Assembly (NCBI GenBank): GCA_002239025.1
Contig: MPNM01000005.1
Span: 95,744-159,743, forward strand
Reading direction: 5' to 3'
From: Chloroflexi bacterium bin125
GTDB taxonomy: Bacteria > Chloroflexota > Dehalococcoidia > Bin125
DNA length: 64,000 nucleotides
The notes beneath the pieces are model-generated. The model had not been told where the DNA came from, ran no database searches, and saw only the letters and a list, made by a program, of their open reading frames with translations. Below, in pieces: positions 34,788 through 43,480 of this stretch. Within the stretch, counting starts at the first letter, position 1; each line of letters opens with the position of its first letter. The position numbers and the translations under genes are program-made.

Positions 34788-35156
34788 TCAGGCACCGTTG
34801 CTCAAGACACTGTCGATACTAGTGACGAGCTGTCTGACTCGATCCAGATTGAATCGCACATCCTCTTCGTCCAAGTGCTCTTCGTAGTAGTTCGTGTGGA
34901 GATCGCTGGCCAGACCGAACTGCACGCGAAGCTCCTCATTGTCAATCTCTTCTGCCAGCTGGCGAACGATTCCAAACAGGTGATTGTGACGCCCATGCGT
35001 CCAGCCGCGCTCTTCGGCGGCCGCCTTGACGAACTGCGCTGCCGCGCCCCAACCCTTTTCCGACGCCTGGGCGAAATCTCCCTGGTCCAACTCCACCGAC
35101 GCCTGCGATAGGTATTTTCGGCCTCGGTCTCGATATCTCCGGGCGCTCTCTCGCAT
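34788..35156 (-). CDS. PaREP1/HEPN-like helical protein
   Basis: The Met at 35156 is preceded by GAGGAG and gives 122 residues; two longer starts exist. The all-helical sequence, with GDFAQASEKGWGAAAQFVKA, a central THGRHNHLFGIVRQLAEEI and FGLASDLHTNYYEEHLDEE, matches HEPN-type PaREP1-family proteins, which often accompany minimal nucleotidyltransferases. No such partner gene is adjacent, so it may be an orphan. HEPN proteins can be RNases (Rx4-6H motif), but none is clearly present here. Confidence 0.65.
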   Translation of the reverse strand: MRESARRYRDRGRKYLSQASVELDQGDFAQASEKGWGAAAQFVKAAAEERGWTHGRHNHLFGIVRQLAEEIDNEELRVQFGLASDLHTNYYEEHLDEEDVRFNLDRVRQLVTSIDSVLSNGA

Positions 35157-35244
35157 CGAACCTATCTCCTCTTTGAGCATAGCAATGCCTGTTCGCGACA
35201 CAGAGATCCACAGTTAGTCTGATAAGCAGAGAGCGAGGATTGGC

Positions 35245-36111
35245 ATGGCCCTGGCAGGCTCCGAGCGGGCGCAGATTCGTCAGCAGTTTGAGGCGATCGA
35301 AGGTCCGCTGAAACTGGAGTACTTCCACCAGAGCCCGCGACGGGTGGTGGTGCCGGGTCGGCCCGACCGTCCGAGCTGCGCGCTGGCCAAGGAACTGTAC
35401 GAGGAGATTGCCGACCTCTCTGATCACATCTCGCTCACCATCTATGAACATGAGGATTCGCCGGAGCAAGTCGAGCGGCGCGATGTTGTCGATGTGCCCT
35501 GCGTCCTAATTCGCGGCGAGTTAAACCGACCGCTGCGCTTCTACGGCGCGCCCAATGGTCATTTGCTGGTTGCGATGATCCGGGCGATGGTGCTGGCTGC
35601 GACGCGGCAAGCGAAGCCCTCGGTGCAGATGAAACGACTGTTGAGCAAGTTGCGTCGTCCAACTCGGCTGCGGCTGCTGGGCTCGACGATGGATCCGAAT
35701 GCCGGTCAGGCGGCCCTTGCGGCGTGCGCGGCGACATTGCTCTCGCCCAAGCTGCAGACCGATGTTTTCGCCATAGAAGAGTTCGAGCACATCGCGGCGC
35801 GTTCGGGCGTCAGCGCGATCCCGGCGCTGTTCATCGACGATCGTTTGGCAGCGGCGGGCATGGTCGAGCCGCTGGAACTGGTCGAGTACATCGGACTGTG
35901 TCAGTCGAATCCTGAGAAAGCTCAGTTGAATCCGCTGGCGTCGCAACCGGGAACGGCGACGGCATGGCGTCCGCCGCAGCCGCCACCCGAACGTCGTGGC
36001 CCAGCGCCGGCCGATCCCATCGCGGCTGCCGCAGGTCGTGCACGGGAGGCAACGGCGACACCGGAGGGGATGCATCGTACCGAGGGCGGCCTGATCGTGC
36101 CGAATCGGTAG
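35245..36111 (+). CDS. Double thioredoxin-fold protein without CxxC
   Basis: This 288-residue protein has two thioredoxin-like halves as in protein disulfide oxidoreductase (PDO) and AhpF N-terminal domains. The first has RPSCALAKELYEEIADLSD with one cysteine, and the second has GSTMDPNAGQAALAACAATL with none at the active site. The second half keeps the cis-proline GVSAIPALFIDD. Loss of the CxxC in both suggests a binding or scaffold role rather than redox catalysis. A proline-rich C-terminal tail follows. It is upstream of prfB. Confidence 0.75.
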   Translation: MALAGSERAQIRQQFEAIEGPLKLEYFHQSPRRVVVPGRPDRPSCALAKELYEEIADLSDHISLTIYEHEDSPEQVERRDVVDVPCVLIRGELNRPLRFYGAPNGHLLVAMIRAMVLAATRQAKPSVQMKRLLSKLRRPTRLRLLGSTMDPNAGQAALAACAATLLSPKLQTDVFAIEEFEHIAARSGVSAIPALFIDDRLAAAGMVEPLELVEYIGLCQSNPEKAQLNPLASQPGTATAWRPPQPPPERRGPAPADPIAAAAGRAREATATPEGMHRTEGGLIVPNR

Positions 36112-36172
36112 TACGCTCCAATTGGTAACCAGAACATCCCATAGCGTTGCATGACCGAAGCGGAGTTGTGTT

Positions 36173-37310
36173 GTGGCCGATGTTGATGAACTGCGCGAGA
36201 CGCTTGAGGCGCTGGCGGAGCGGTTGAGCGACGTTCTGGAGCGTCTTTGACCTGACAGCGGTGGAGGCGGAAGTGTCGCGGCTGGAATCTGCGTCAATGG
36301 CGACGGGACTCTGGGACGACGCCGATCGCGCCCGCAAGGTGATGAAGCAGATGGCGTCGCGGCAACGAACCGTTGAAGTCTGGCGTGGCCTGGAATCACG
36401 TGTCAGCGACGCGGTGGAGTTGCTCGAACTCGCCGACGATGAAGAAATGGCCCAGGATCTGGATGCGGAAGCGCGTTCGATCGGTGACGAAATCGAGCGG
36501 CGCTCGTTTGAACTGGCATTCTCCGGTCCGTATGACGACCGCTCGGCGATCATTGCCATCTACGCAGGCGCGGGCGGCATTGACTCACAGGACTGGACCG
36601 AGATGCTGCTGCGGATGTATCAACGCTGGGCTGAGCGGGCCGGATTCGATGTTGACCTGGTCGACCTGGCCGAGGGCGAAGAGGCCGGGCTGAAGTCGGC
36701 AACGTTGGAAGTCCGCGGCGATGCGGACGGCGGCGGTGCTTATGGCTGGCTGCGGGCCGAGCACGGCGTGCATCGGCTGGTCAGGATTTCTCCGTTTGAC
36801 CAGAATCATGCTCGGCACACATCCTTCGCTCGCGTGGAGATCATGCCCGAGACCGAAGGTGCTGCCGAGGTGGAGATCGCCGACGACGACATCAAGCTTG
36901 ATGTGTATCGCGCCTCGGGTAACGGCGGGCAGAATGTGCAGAAGAACTCGACGGCGGTGCGGATTACTCATCTGCCGACGGGATTCGTGGTGAGCTGTCA
37001 GAACGAGCGCTCCTTGCGTCGTAATCGAGACTCAGCGATGCGTGTACTCGAGGCCCGGCTGCTGATGCTTGAGGAGCAGAAGCGCGAGGAAGAGCGCCTC
37101 GCAATTCGCGGCGATCACATCGAGGCCGGCTGGGGCAATCAGATTCGCTCCTACGTCCTGCAGCCGTACCGGATGGTCAAGGATTTGCGGACGCAGTACG
37201 AAACATCGGACGCCGACCGCGTCCTGGACGGCGATATCACCGAGTTCCTGCGGGCATCGCTGCAGCATCAGATCGGTCAGGACGTCCGGCGCGAGGGAGC
37301 GGTCGCATGA
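36173..37310 (+). CDS. prfB: Peptide chain release factor 2, programmed +1 frameshift
   Basis: Zero-frame translation starts at GTG 36173 and reaches an in-frame TGA at 36248-36250 after 25 codons. Continuing in the +1 frame (GAC CTG ACA from 36249) gives a full RF2 of about 378 residues. Its domains include the stop-codon recognition motif SPF in VRISPFDQNH and the catalytic GGQ in ASGNGGQNVQKNSTAVR. The product releases peptides at UGA and UAA. The gene overlaps the following protease gene by four bases (ATGA). Autoregulation by RF2 level is the known role of the frameshift. Confidence 0.95.
36236..36251 (+). promoter_or_regulatory. prfB +1 programmed frameshift site
   Basis: The slippery sequence CTT TGA C (36245-36251) is preceded by CTGGAGCGT, where GGAG is three bases upstream of CTT, matching the spacing of the Shine-Dalgarno-like stimulator in E. 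coli prfB. Slow UGA reading when RF2 is scarce would favour the +1 shift. Confidence 0.92.
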
Positions 37311-38803
37311 GACGATCCGGACTCCTGCTCGCCGTAGGGCTGCTCCTGGCACTGGCCTTGATTCCATTGTCGTCGACGGTGTCGGTCAACGCGCAGTCGG
37401 CAGAGGATGGTCCGACGGTTCGGGGCACACGCTTTGAGAACCAATGGCCGGATTCGGTCGTCGTGTCGGCGCTGGTCGATAACGCCTCGGAAGTGGAATC
37501 GGCCACGTTCCTGTACGCGATTTTGCCTGAGGGCGCGCTGACTCGTGAGGCGGCGGAGATTGCCCCGGGCGATGTGACGAGGGTCACGGCTGAGTTCCCA
37601 ACGCGCGACTCGCAGCTCTGGATTCCGGCGGGCGCTGACTTTGAATGGCGCTGGGAGTTCGTCTTTGCTTCCGGAGAAAAGTACGAAACCGAACCGCAGA
37701 TCTGGCGCTACGAGGATCCTCGATTCGACTGGCAATCGCTCAAGGAAGGTGATCTGGAGATCGCCTGGTACGACGACCGAGGCGTCGCGCAATCAATGCT
37801 TGAAGACGGTTTGGCGGCGCTGGAAGAGATCTCGCCGTTCCTGGGGCTGGATGAGCTGATTCCGATCAAGGTGTACGTCTGGGCGAACTCGGAGGATGCT
37901 CGCGCTGTTGAACGGATTCAGTCGGAACGCTTCGAGGAGTCGGTGATCACCGGCGGCACGAGAGTGCTGGCCGATCTTGTGCACATCTATCAACCTTCGC
38001 GCTGGGTCGTCCGTCATGAACTCACGCACGTACTGACCAAGCTGGCCGGCGAGGGTCCCTACGGCGACCTCCCCGCCTGGCTCGATGAGGGCATGGCCAC
38101 CATCGCCGAGGGTGACTGGCTGGAGCGGCGCGGCGGGGCTCTGCAGTTTGCGATCAACAACGACCAGGTGTTGTCGCTGCGCAGCATGGAGTCTCCATCG
38201 AATCGTCCGGGGTTTGTCGACATCTTCTACGGACAGTCGGCCGCCATCGTGCTGTACCTGATCCAGGAGTACGGCACCGATCGGATGAATGAACTATTCG
38301 GCACCTTCAAGGAAGGTTCGTCGGTCGACGACGCACTGATGAAGGTCTACGGAGTCAACCGAGACGAGCTGGACAACGAGTGGCGCGCCTCCGTTGGGCT
38401 CGGTCCGAGAGAGTCCGAAGAGGATCGTTCGACAACAATCGAGGACGAAGTGATCGGTGGTCCTGAGGTCGCAGATGGTGATCAATCGGAGCAGGCGCAG
38501 TCGGAAGCCGCGACGCAGGAGGCCGAGTCAGATCAGGTTCAGGAACAGGGGACATCGCAGGCTTCGGAGACGATGGAAGAGGAAACTGATGAGTCAGAGG
38601 AACAGGCGTCAGCCCGTTCCGAGGATGAGATCGCTGAGCGAACGACAGAAATCCAGCGTCGACAGGATGAGCGCCGTGCCGGGCCAGTCTTCGAGGTCTC
38701 GGGCCCGTTCCCGTGGGAGTATCCGCTGATCGGAGTCGCGGGGGCACTGATACTCGTGAGTGCTCTGTTGCTGGTCAGAGTGTTGACTCCGCGTCGGGAC
38801 TAA
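37307..38803 (+). CDS. Membrane-anchored zinc metalloprotease, peptidase MA-like
   Basis: The 498-residue protein has a signal peptide (residues 1-29), an N-terminal beta domain of about 130 residues, and a gluzincin-type catalytic domain. The zinc motif is VVRHELTHVLT with the distal Glu in PAWLDEGMATIAEG. A long acidic glutamine/glutamate-rich linker (about 370-460) leads to a C-terminal membrane helix (LIGVAGALILVSALLLVRVL). The protease should act outside the cell. It is translationally coupled to prfB. The gene at 25402 is a related protein that has lost the zinc ligands. Confidence 0.85.
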   Translation: MRRSGLLLAVGLLLALALIPLSSTVSVNAQSAEDGPTVRGTRFENQWPDSVVVSALVDNASEVESATFLYAILPEGALTREAAEIAPGDVTRVTAEFPTRDSQLWIPAGADFEWRWEFVFASGEKYETEPQIWRYEDPRFDWQSLKEGDLEIAWYDDRGVAQSMLEDGLAALEEISPFLGLDELIPIKVYVWANSEDARAVERIQSERFEESVITGGTRVLADLVHIYQPSRWVVRHELTHVLTKLAGEGPYGDLPAWLDEGMATIAEGDWLERRGGALQFAINNDQVLSLRSMESPSNRPGFVDIFYGQSAAIVLYLIQEYGTDRMNELFGTFKEGSSVDDALMKVYGVNRDELDNEWRASVGLGPRESEEDRSTTIEDEVIGGPEVADGDQSEQAQSEAATQEAESDQVQEQGTSQASETMEEETDESEEQASARSEDEIAERTTEIQRRQDERRAGPVFEVSGPFPWEYPLIGVAGALILVSALLLVRVLTPRRD

Positions 38804-38871
38804 GCGGAGGCCACAGCGATCGGTTGCCTCCCCTTCCCTCTATTGCGGAGGAGAAGGGGTTTGGGCCCTTG

Positions 38872-39768
38872 CTAGCGCTGTTGGGAGATGCGGGCCGCCC
38901 TGGTGACGTTGTTGAGTAGCATTGCGACGGTCATGGGGCCGACTCCCCCGGGGACGGGGGTGATGGCTCCGGCGACGGCTGAGACGGCGTCGAAATCGAC
39001 GTCTCCGACGAGTCGGTAGCCCCGCTTTCGTGTGGCGTCGTCGACTCGGTTGACACCGACGTCGATGACGGTCGCTCCAGCTCGGACCATGTCGGCGGTG
39101 ATGGTGTTTGGCCGTCCGGTTGCGGCAACGAGGATGTCGGCTGATTTCGTGATGGTCGGCAGATCGGTCGTGTTGGTATGGCAGACGGTGACGGTGGCGT
39201 TGGCGCCCTGGCGCTTCTGTGCGAGCATCGCAGCCAGCGGCATGCCGACCAGCCGGCTGCGTCCGACGATGACAACGTGCTTACCGTTTGGATCTGCTCC
39301 GCTGCGCACCAGGAGCTGCTGCACGCCGTGAGGCGTCGCAGGCAGGTACCGTTCACGTCCCTGGAGGATGCGGCCCTGATTCGTGGGATGCAGCCCGTCG
39401 ACATCCTTGAGTGGATCGATGCGATCGAGCAGGGCGTCGGAGTCGACGCCTTCCGGCACCGGTAGCTGCAAAATGATGCCGTGGACATCGAGATCGGCAT
39501 TGAGCAGGTCGATCCGGTCTCGGATCCGGCGCTGAGTCTGGGCGGGGTCCGGGTCGGCCTCGATCCGGTGAATCACGACCTTGACACCGGTCTGTTCACC
39601 GGCGCTGACCTTGCTACGCACGTAGGAGGCAGAGGCGGAGTTATCGCCGACGAGAATGACTGCCAGATGCGGGAGTAGCCCGCGACCAATCATGTCCTCG
39701 ACCTGCCGCGTCAAGGCCTCTCGGATGCCGGCGGCGATCGCTGCGCCATCGATGATCGTGGCTGTCAT
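38872..39768 (-). CDS. folD: Methylenetetrahydrofolate dehydrogenase/cyclohydrolase
   Basis: The 298-residue bifunctional enzyme converts 5,10-methylene-THF to 10-formyl-THF using NADP. It has the catalytic lysine region SYVRSKVSAGEQTGV, the ILQLPVPEGVDSDALLDRID motif, the Rossmann segment VIVGRSRLVGMPLAAML and the C-terminal PVPGGVGPMTVAMLLNNV. Length and motifs are typical. It is cytoplasmic and feeds one-carbon metabolism. It is a monocistronic minus-strand gene, convergent with the protease and divergent from acpS. Confidence 0.96.
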   Translation of the reverse strand: MTATIIDGAAIAAGIREALTRQVEDMIGRGLLPHLAVILVGDNSASASYVRSKVSAGEQTGVKVVIHRIEADPDPAQTQRRIRDRIDLLNADLDVHGIILQLPVPEGVDSDALLDRIDPLKDVDGLHPTNQGRILQGRERYLPATPHGVQQLLVRSGADPNGKHVVIVGRSRLVGMPLAAMLAQKRQGANATVTVCHTNTTDLPTITKSADILVAATGRPNTITADMVRAGATVIDVGVNRVDDATRKRGYRLVGDVDFDAVSAVAGAITPVPGGVGPMTVAMLLNNVTRAARISQQR

Positions 39769-39864
39769 GCCGTCAGGGTATGGCAGGGCTGTTCAGGCAA
39801 GTGTGACGTGGTATTGCGAGGGAATCGGAAGATGCCCTGACAGGCGTTGATAGGCTGCGATCCT

Positions 39865-40248
39865 ATGTTTGGCGATCTGACCTGCGGCGTTGACTTGCTG
39901 CTGATTGAGCGGTTCGAGAGCGTGCTGTCGCGTCATCCTGATCGCTTTCCCAAACGGATCCTCACGGATCGAGAGCGTGACTACTGCGGCGGTCGGCTGG
40001 CGGAGATGGCTGTGCGTTTCTCGGGCAAGGAAGCGGTGATGAAGTGCCTGGGCACCGGCGTACGCGGCGTCAAGTGGAAGGAAATCGAAATCCTGGCCAA
40101 TGCACGCGGCAAACCGGTCGTGATCCTGCATGGCGGGGCGAGAGAGCGGGCGCACGAGATTGGCCTGGAGCGGATCGAGATTAGCCTGACACATGAGAAG
40201 AACATGGTCTGCGCGTTCGCGGTCGGACAACCGCGGCCGCGGGTCTGA
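39865..40248 (+). CDS. acpS: Holo-[acyl-carrier-protein] synthase
   Basis: The ATG at 39865 starts MFGDLTCGVDLLLIERF, with the conserved aspartate of the family; a TTG six codons earlier is also possible. RFSGKEAVMKCLGTGV carries the second conserved motif (Glu in SGKEA). The 127-residue length is typical. The enzyme moves phosphopantetheine from CoA to acyl carrier protein. It is upstream of nnr, as in many bacteria, and divergent from folD. Confidence 0.94.
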   Translation: MFGDLTCGVDLLLIERFESVLSRHPDRFPKRILTDRERDYCGGRLAEMAVRFSGKEAVMKCLGTGVRGVKWKEIEILANARGKPVVILHGGARERAHEIGLERIEISLTHEKNMVCAFAVGQPRPRV

Positions 40249-40286
40249 CGACAACCAACACACCAAACGACTCAGAGAGATAAGCC

Positions 40287-41975
40287 ATGAAACTGCTGAC
40301 ATCGGCGGAGATGCGGGAGCTTGAACAACGAGCGCATGCAGCCGGCGTGTCGACCGACACGCTGATGGAGAACGCTGGGCTCGCGGTGGCGCAGGAAATC
40401 TGGATGCAGTTGGGGTCGCTTGAGGATCGCCGGATCGCTGTGCTGGTCGGACCGGGAAACAACGGCGGGGATGGACTCGTGGCAGCCCGTCACCTGCACG
40501 AGTGGGGCGCACAGGTACGGGTCTACGCGTTGCGCGAGCGGGAAGATCTGCAGTGGACGCAGACATTGGAACTGGGACTGCCGTGCGGGACGGTTGCCGA
40601 AGACGAGAATTTCGAAGCGCTGGAAGGCCTGCTGGCCGGCGCCGAAGCGATCGTGGATGCCCTGCTCGGCACCGGCACATCGCGGCCGATTTCGGGTGAC
40701 CTGGCAGGAATCATGGAGCGGCTGGCGTTGGTCCGATCGAAGACGGTCAAACCAAAGCTCGTCGCCGTAGACTTGCCCAGCGGACTCGATGCCGACAGCG
40801 GTCGGCTCGATCCGCTCGCGGTTGGCGCGGACGAGACGGTCACCTTTCACGCGCCCAAGGTTGGGCTGTACATGCAGCCCGGAGCGTCGGCGGCGGGATC
40901 GGTGCAGCAGGTCGAGATTGGCATTCCGCCTGGTCTGGACGAAGATCTGCAGACCGAGGTGCTGGAACGTCGAGCGGCGAAGGCGCTGTTGCCAGAGCGC
41001 GCGTCCGACGCTCACAAGGGGACATTTGGTCGGGTGCTGGTGATCGCAGGGTCGGCTCGTTATCCGGGCGCGGCGGTGTTGGCGGCGAAGGCAGCGTATC
41101 GAGCCGGCGCGGGGCTAGTCACGATTGCCACACCGCAATCGATCGCGACGCACCTGATCAGCGCTGTTCCTGAGGCGACGCTGCTGCCTCTACCCGAATA
41201 TGACGCTGGAGTCATCTCGGGACACGACGCGTGGGAAGTGGTGCGGGATGAGTTGCCGAGCGTTGACTCGGTCGTTCTCGGCTGCGGGTTTGGACAGCAT
41301 GATCACAGTGGTGTCTTTGTTCGGCGATTCCTCATTTCCGAAGAGGTGGCGTCGGTCAAGGGCATCGTGCTCGACGCTGACGGACTCAACCTGGTCGCGG
41401 AAGACTTGTCATCGCTGGTGAATGCGGTCGCGCCGCTGATCGTGACTCCGCATCCGGGCGAGATGGGCACGCTGACCGGACTGTCAACCGACGAGGTGCA
41501 AAGCCACCGACTGACGCTGGCTCGCGAGCGGGCGGCGGAGTGGAACTGTCATGTCGTGCTTAAGGGCGCGAACACGGTCGTAGCGACGCCGGACAACCGT
41601 GCGCGCGTCTCAGAGGTTGCGCAGCCAGCCTTGGCGACAGCGGGAACCGGCGATGTGCTCAGCGGGGCCATCGGCGCGCTGCTGGCCCAGGGGCTGTCGC
41701 CATTCGACGCATCAACGCTGGGCGTCTACCTACATGGTGACGCAGGCAATCGTGCGGCGCGGACGCGAGGCACGATCGGCGTGACGGCTGGAGATGTCGC
41801 CGAACAATTGGCGATGGCGTCGAGGTCGTTGGCCGGTGAGGAGCCGGTCGAATCACCGTCCCTCGGTGGTTTCGGTATGGGCGCCGGAGGCGGAGACATG
41901 GGCGGCCTCGGTCAGATGGGCGGAGCCGGAAGCATGGGCGGCGGTCTCGAAGGTCTGCTCGGAGGGGCGCAATGA
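40287..41975 (+). CDS. nnr: Bifunctional NAD(P)H-hydrate repair enzyme
   Basis: The 562-residue protein fuses an N-terminal NAD(P)HX epimerase domain (MRELEQRAHAAGVSTDTLME, VLVGPGNNGGDGLVAARHL) to a C-terminal ADP-dependent dehydratase domain (AHKGTFGRVLVIAGSARYPG, VTPHPGEMGTL, TAGTGDVLSGAIGALLAQG). Together they repair damaged hydrated nicotinamide cofactors. A glycine/methionine-rich tail (GGFGMGAGGGDMGGLGQMGG) after residue 530 is unusual for the family. It follows acpS by 38 bp, likely as one operon. Confidence 0.95.
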   Translation: MKLLTSAEMRELEQRAHAAGVSTDTLMENAGLAVAQEIWMQLGSLEDRRIAVLVGPGNNGGDGLVAARHLHEWGAQVRVYALREREDLQWTQTLELGLPCGTVAEDENFEALEGLLAGAEAIVDALLGTGTSRPISGDLAGIMERLALVRSKTVKPKLVAVDLPSGLDADSGRLDPLAVGADETVTFHAPKVGLYMQPGASAAGSVQQVEIGIPPGLDEDLQTEVLERRAAKALLPERASDAHKGTFGRVLVIAGSARYPGAAVLAAKAAYRAGAGLVTIATPQSIATHLISAVPEATLLPLPEYDAGVISGHDAWEVVRDELPSVDSVVLGCGFGQHDHSGVFVRRFLISEEVASVKGIVLDADGLNLVAEDLSSLVNAVAPLIVTPHPGEMGTLTGLSTDEVQSHRLTLARERAAEWNCHVVLKGANTVVATPDNRARVSEVAQPALATAGTGDVLSGAIGALLAQGLSPFDASTLGVYLHGDAGNRAARTRGTIGVTAGDVAEQLAMASRSLAGEEPVESPSLGGFGMGAGGGDMGGLGQMGGAGSMGGGLEGLLGGAQ

Positions 41976-42020
41976 CATCGGACAGGGTTGATCTGTAGCC
42001 TTGATCCAGGAGGCTGTGAC

Positions 42021-42662
42021 ATGGTCCAAGCACCGCCCAGGCCGGAGGGCTCAGTCGAGTCCGTCGGTGACTACGGTCTGTTGCCCACTCCGCTCGAGCT
42101 CAAACTGCCGGATTGTTGGGATCCCACCGATGAGGCGTTGATTGAGCTTGGACGACTGAACGAACCCTGGCGATTCGAACTGACTGCGCAACGGGAGTTG
42201 GTGATCATGTCGCCAGAGGGTCGCGGCAGCGGCCGGCGTGGTGCAGAGATTCTCACTGACGTTTCGCTCTGGAACAGGCAGTCGGGCAGCGGCTTCGTGC
42301 TCGGCCCGCAGGCTGGCGTTCGATTGCCGGATACGTCAATGCGGGAGCCTGATGCCGCCTGGATGAGTGCAGAACGGTGGGACCTTCAGGACGAGGACAA
42401 GGATGAATCGCTTGCGCAGAGTTGCCCTGAGTTAGTCGTCGAGATCGTATCGGTCACGGACGTCCAGGAAAAGCAACGGCAGAAGATGGAACAATGGATC
42501 AAGAACGGCGCGTTGCTCGGCTGGCTGATTGACCCGTTCGAGGACGCGGTCCTGATTTACCGGCCTCACGCCGAGCCCGAACAGCTTGACAAGCCTGACC
42601 GCTTGAGCGGCGAAGACGTCTGCGAGGGTCTTGAAGTCAGCCTCGAACGAATCTGGAAGTAA
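42021..42662 (+). CDS. Uma2-family (DUF820) putative nuclease 1
   Basis: The ATG at 42021 follows AGGAGG by seven bases and gives 213 residues. The PD-(D/E)xK-like pattern of Uma2 proteins is present: REPDAAWMS (acidic residue) then PELVVEIVSVTDVQEKQRQK and the conserved WIKNGALLGWLIDPF. The family is widespread in cyanobacteria and Chloroflexota and predicted to cut DNA, but its role is unknown. It is the first of three copies within 8.3 kb (also 43481 and 49570). It lies between nnr and the tautomerase pair. Confidence 0.85.
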   Translation: MVQAPPRPEGSVESVGDYGLLPTPLELKLPDCWDPTDEALIELGRLNEPWRFELTAQRELVIMSPEGRGSGRRGAEILTDVSLWNRQSGSGFVLGPQAGVRLPDTSMREPDAAWMSAERWDLQDEDKDESLAQSCPELVVEIVSVTDVQEKQRQKMEQWIKNGALLGWLIDPFEDAVLIYRPHAEPEQLDKPDRLSGEDVCEGLEVSLERIWK

Positions 42663-42683
42663 CTACAGCGGAGGAGATTGCGA

Positions 42684-43010
42684 ATGTCGCGAGTCAGTTT
42701 CAACTGCACGATGCAGGAAGGTCAGATCGACGAGCCGACCCGGGCCACGCTTGCCGCGGGTCTGCAGCAGATCACCCAGGACGTGCTGGGCGAGTCGCCC
42801 GACGACGTGCCGGTGACCTTCTCCGATATCCCCTCGGGTTTCGGATTCCGTGGCGGCGAGCCGTCGACGACATCACTTGTGCGCGGCAGCATCGTCGGAG
42901 GTGTGACTCAGGACGTGCGCGAGGACTTGATGCGCCGCATCTGCGACATGTGGATGGAAATCAGCGGCTGCACGGTCGATGATCTGGTTGTCTCGGCTCG
43001 CGACGTGTGA
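42684..43010 (+). CDS. Tautomerase-superfamily protein lacking the N-terminal proline
   Basis: The ATG at 42684 follows GGAGGAG and gives MSRVSFNCTMQEGQIDEPTR, so residue 2 is serine instead of the catalytic Pro1 of 4-oxalocrotonate tautomerase/cis-CaaD proteins. The rest of the 108-residue chain keeps the beta-alpha-beta pattern, including DVPVTFSDIPSGFGFRGG. It directly precedes a second tautomerase gene that does have the proline. The two may form a hetero-oligomer in which this subunit is non-catalytic. The substrate is unknown. Confidence 0.7.
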   Translation: MSRVSFNCTMQEGQIDEPTRATLAAGLQQITQDVLGESPDDVPVTFSDIPSGFGFRGGEPSTTSLVRGSIVGGVTQDVREDLMRRICDMWMEISGCTVDDLVVSARDV

Positions 43011-43063
43011 CTTCGTGTTCTAACATGTGCGCATAACTCGACTCACGAGAGAGGTTGACTCAG

Positions 43064-43459
43064 ATGCCGTATTACCGATGCGTGGTTCCCGAAGGTTCCG
43101 TGGCTTACGAGCAGCGTGCTGCCGTCGCCAAGGCATTCACCGACATTCACTGCGGCAACACCGGCGCGCCGCGTAGCTTCGTGCACGTCGTCTTCGACGA
43201 GGCCGACGATAGCTGGGAAACGCCGTACTTCCTCGATGGCGGCAACCGTGCGGGCCGCTCGGAAGAGGTCAGGGCTGAGTTGCTGGACGACCTGATGGGC
43301 GCATTCCGGGAGATCACCGGCGTGTCGTCCGATGATTTCAGCGGTCGCATCACCGAGGGTCCGGCGAAGTGGACGATGGAGGGCGGGATGGTCCTGCCCG
43401 AGCCGGGCGAAGAGACCGAGGAGTGGTACTCCCACGGTCAGGCCGCCGCCGGCGGCTAA
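43064..43459 (+). CDS. Tautomerase-superfamily protein (cis-CaaD/MSAD-like)
   Basis: The ATG at 43064 gives MPYYRCVVPEGSVAYEQRAAV, with proline as the first residue after Met removal, as in active 4-oxalocrotonate tautomerase-type enzymes. A purine-rich site (GAGAGG) precedes it. The 131-residue length resembles cis-3-chloroacrylate dehalogenase and malonate semialdehyde decarboxylase, but this family covers many substrates. It is probably cotranscribed with the preceding proline-less homologue. Its C-terminus is acidic. Confidence 0.75.
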   Translation: MPYYRCVVPEGSVAYEQRAAVAKAFTDIHCGNTGAPRSFVHVVFDEADDSWETPYFLDGGNRAGRSEEVRAELLDDLMGAFREITGVSSDDFSGRITEGPAKWTMEGGMVLPEPGEETEEWYSHGQAAAGG

Positions 43460-43480
43460 CGCCGCGAACGAGGCGTTCCC

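Noticed and set aside
39793..40680. 295-codon minus-strand frame over acpS and nnr
   Set aside because: It is arginine/proline-rich shadow sequence opposite two well-identified genes.
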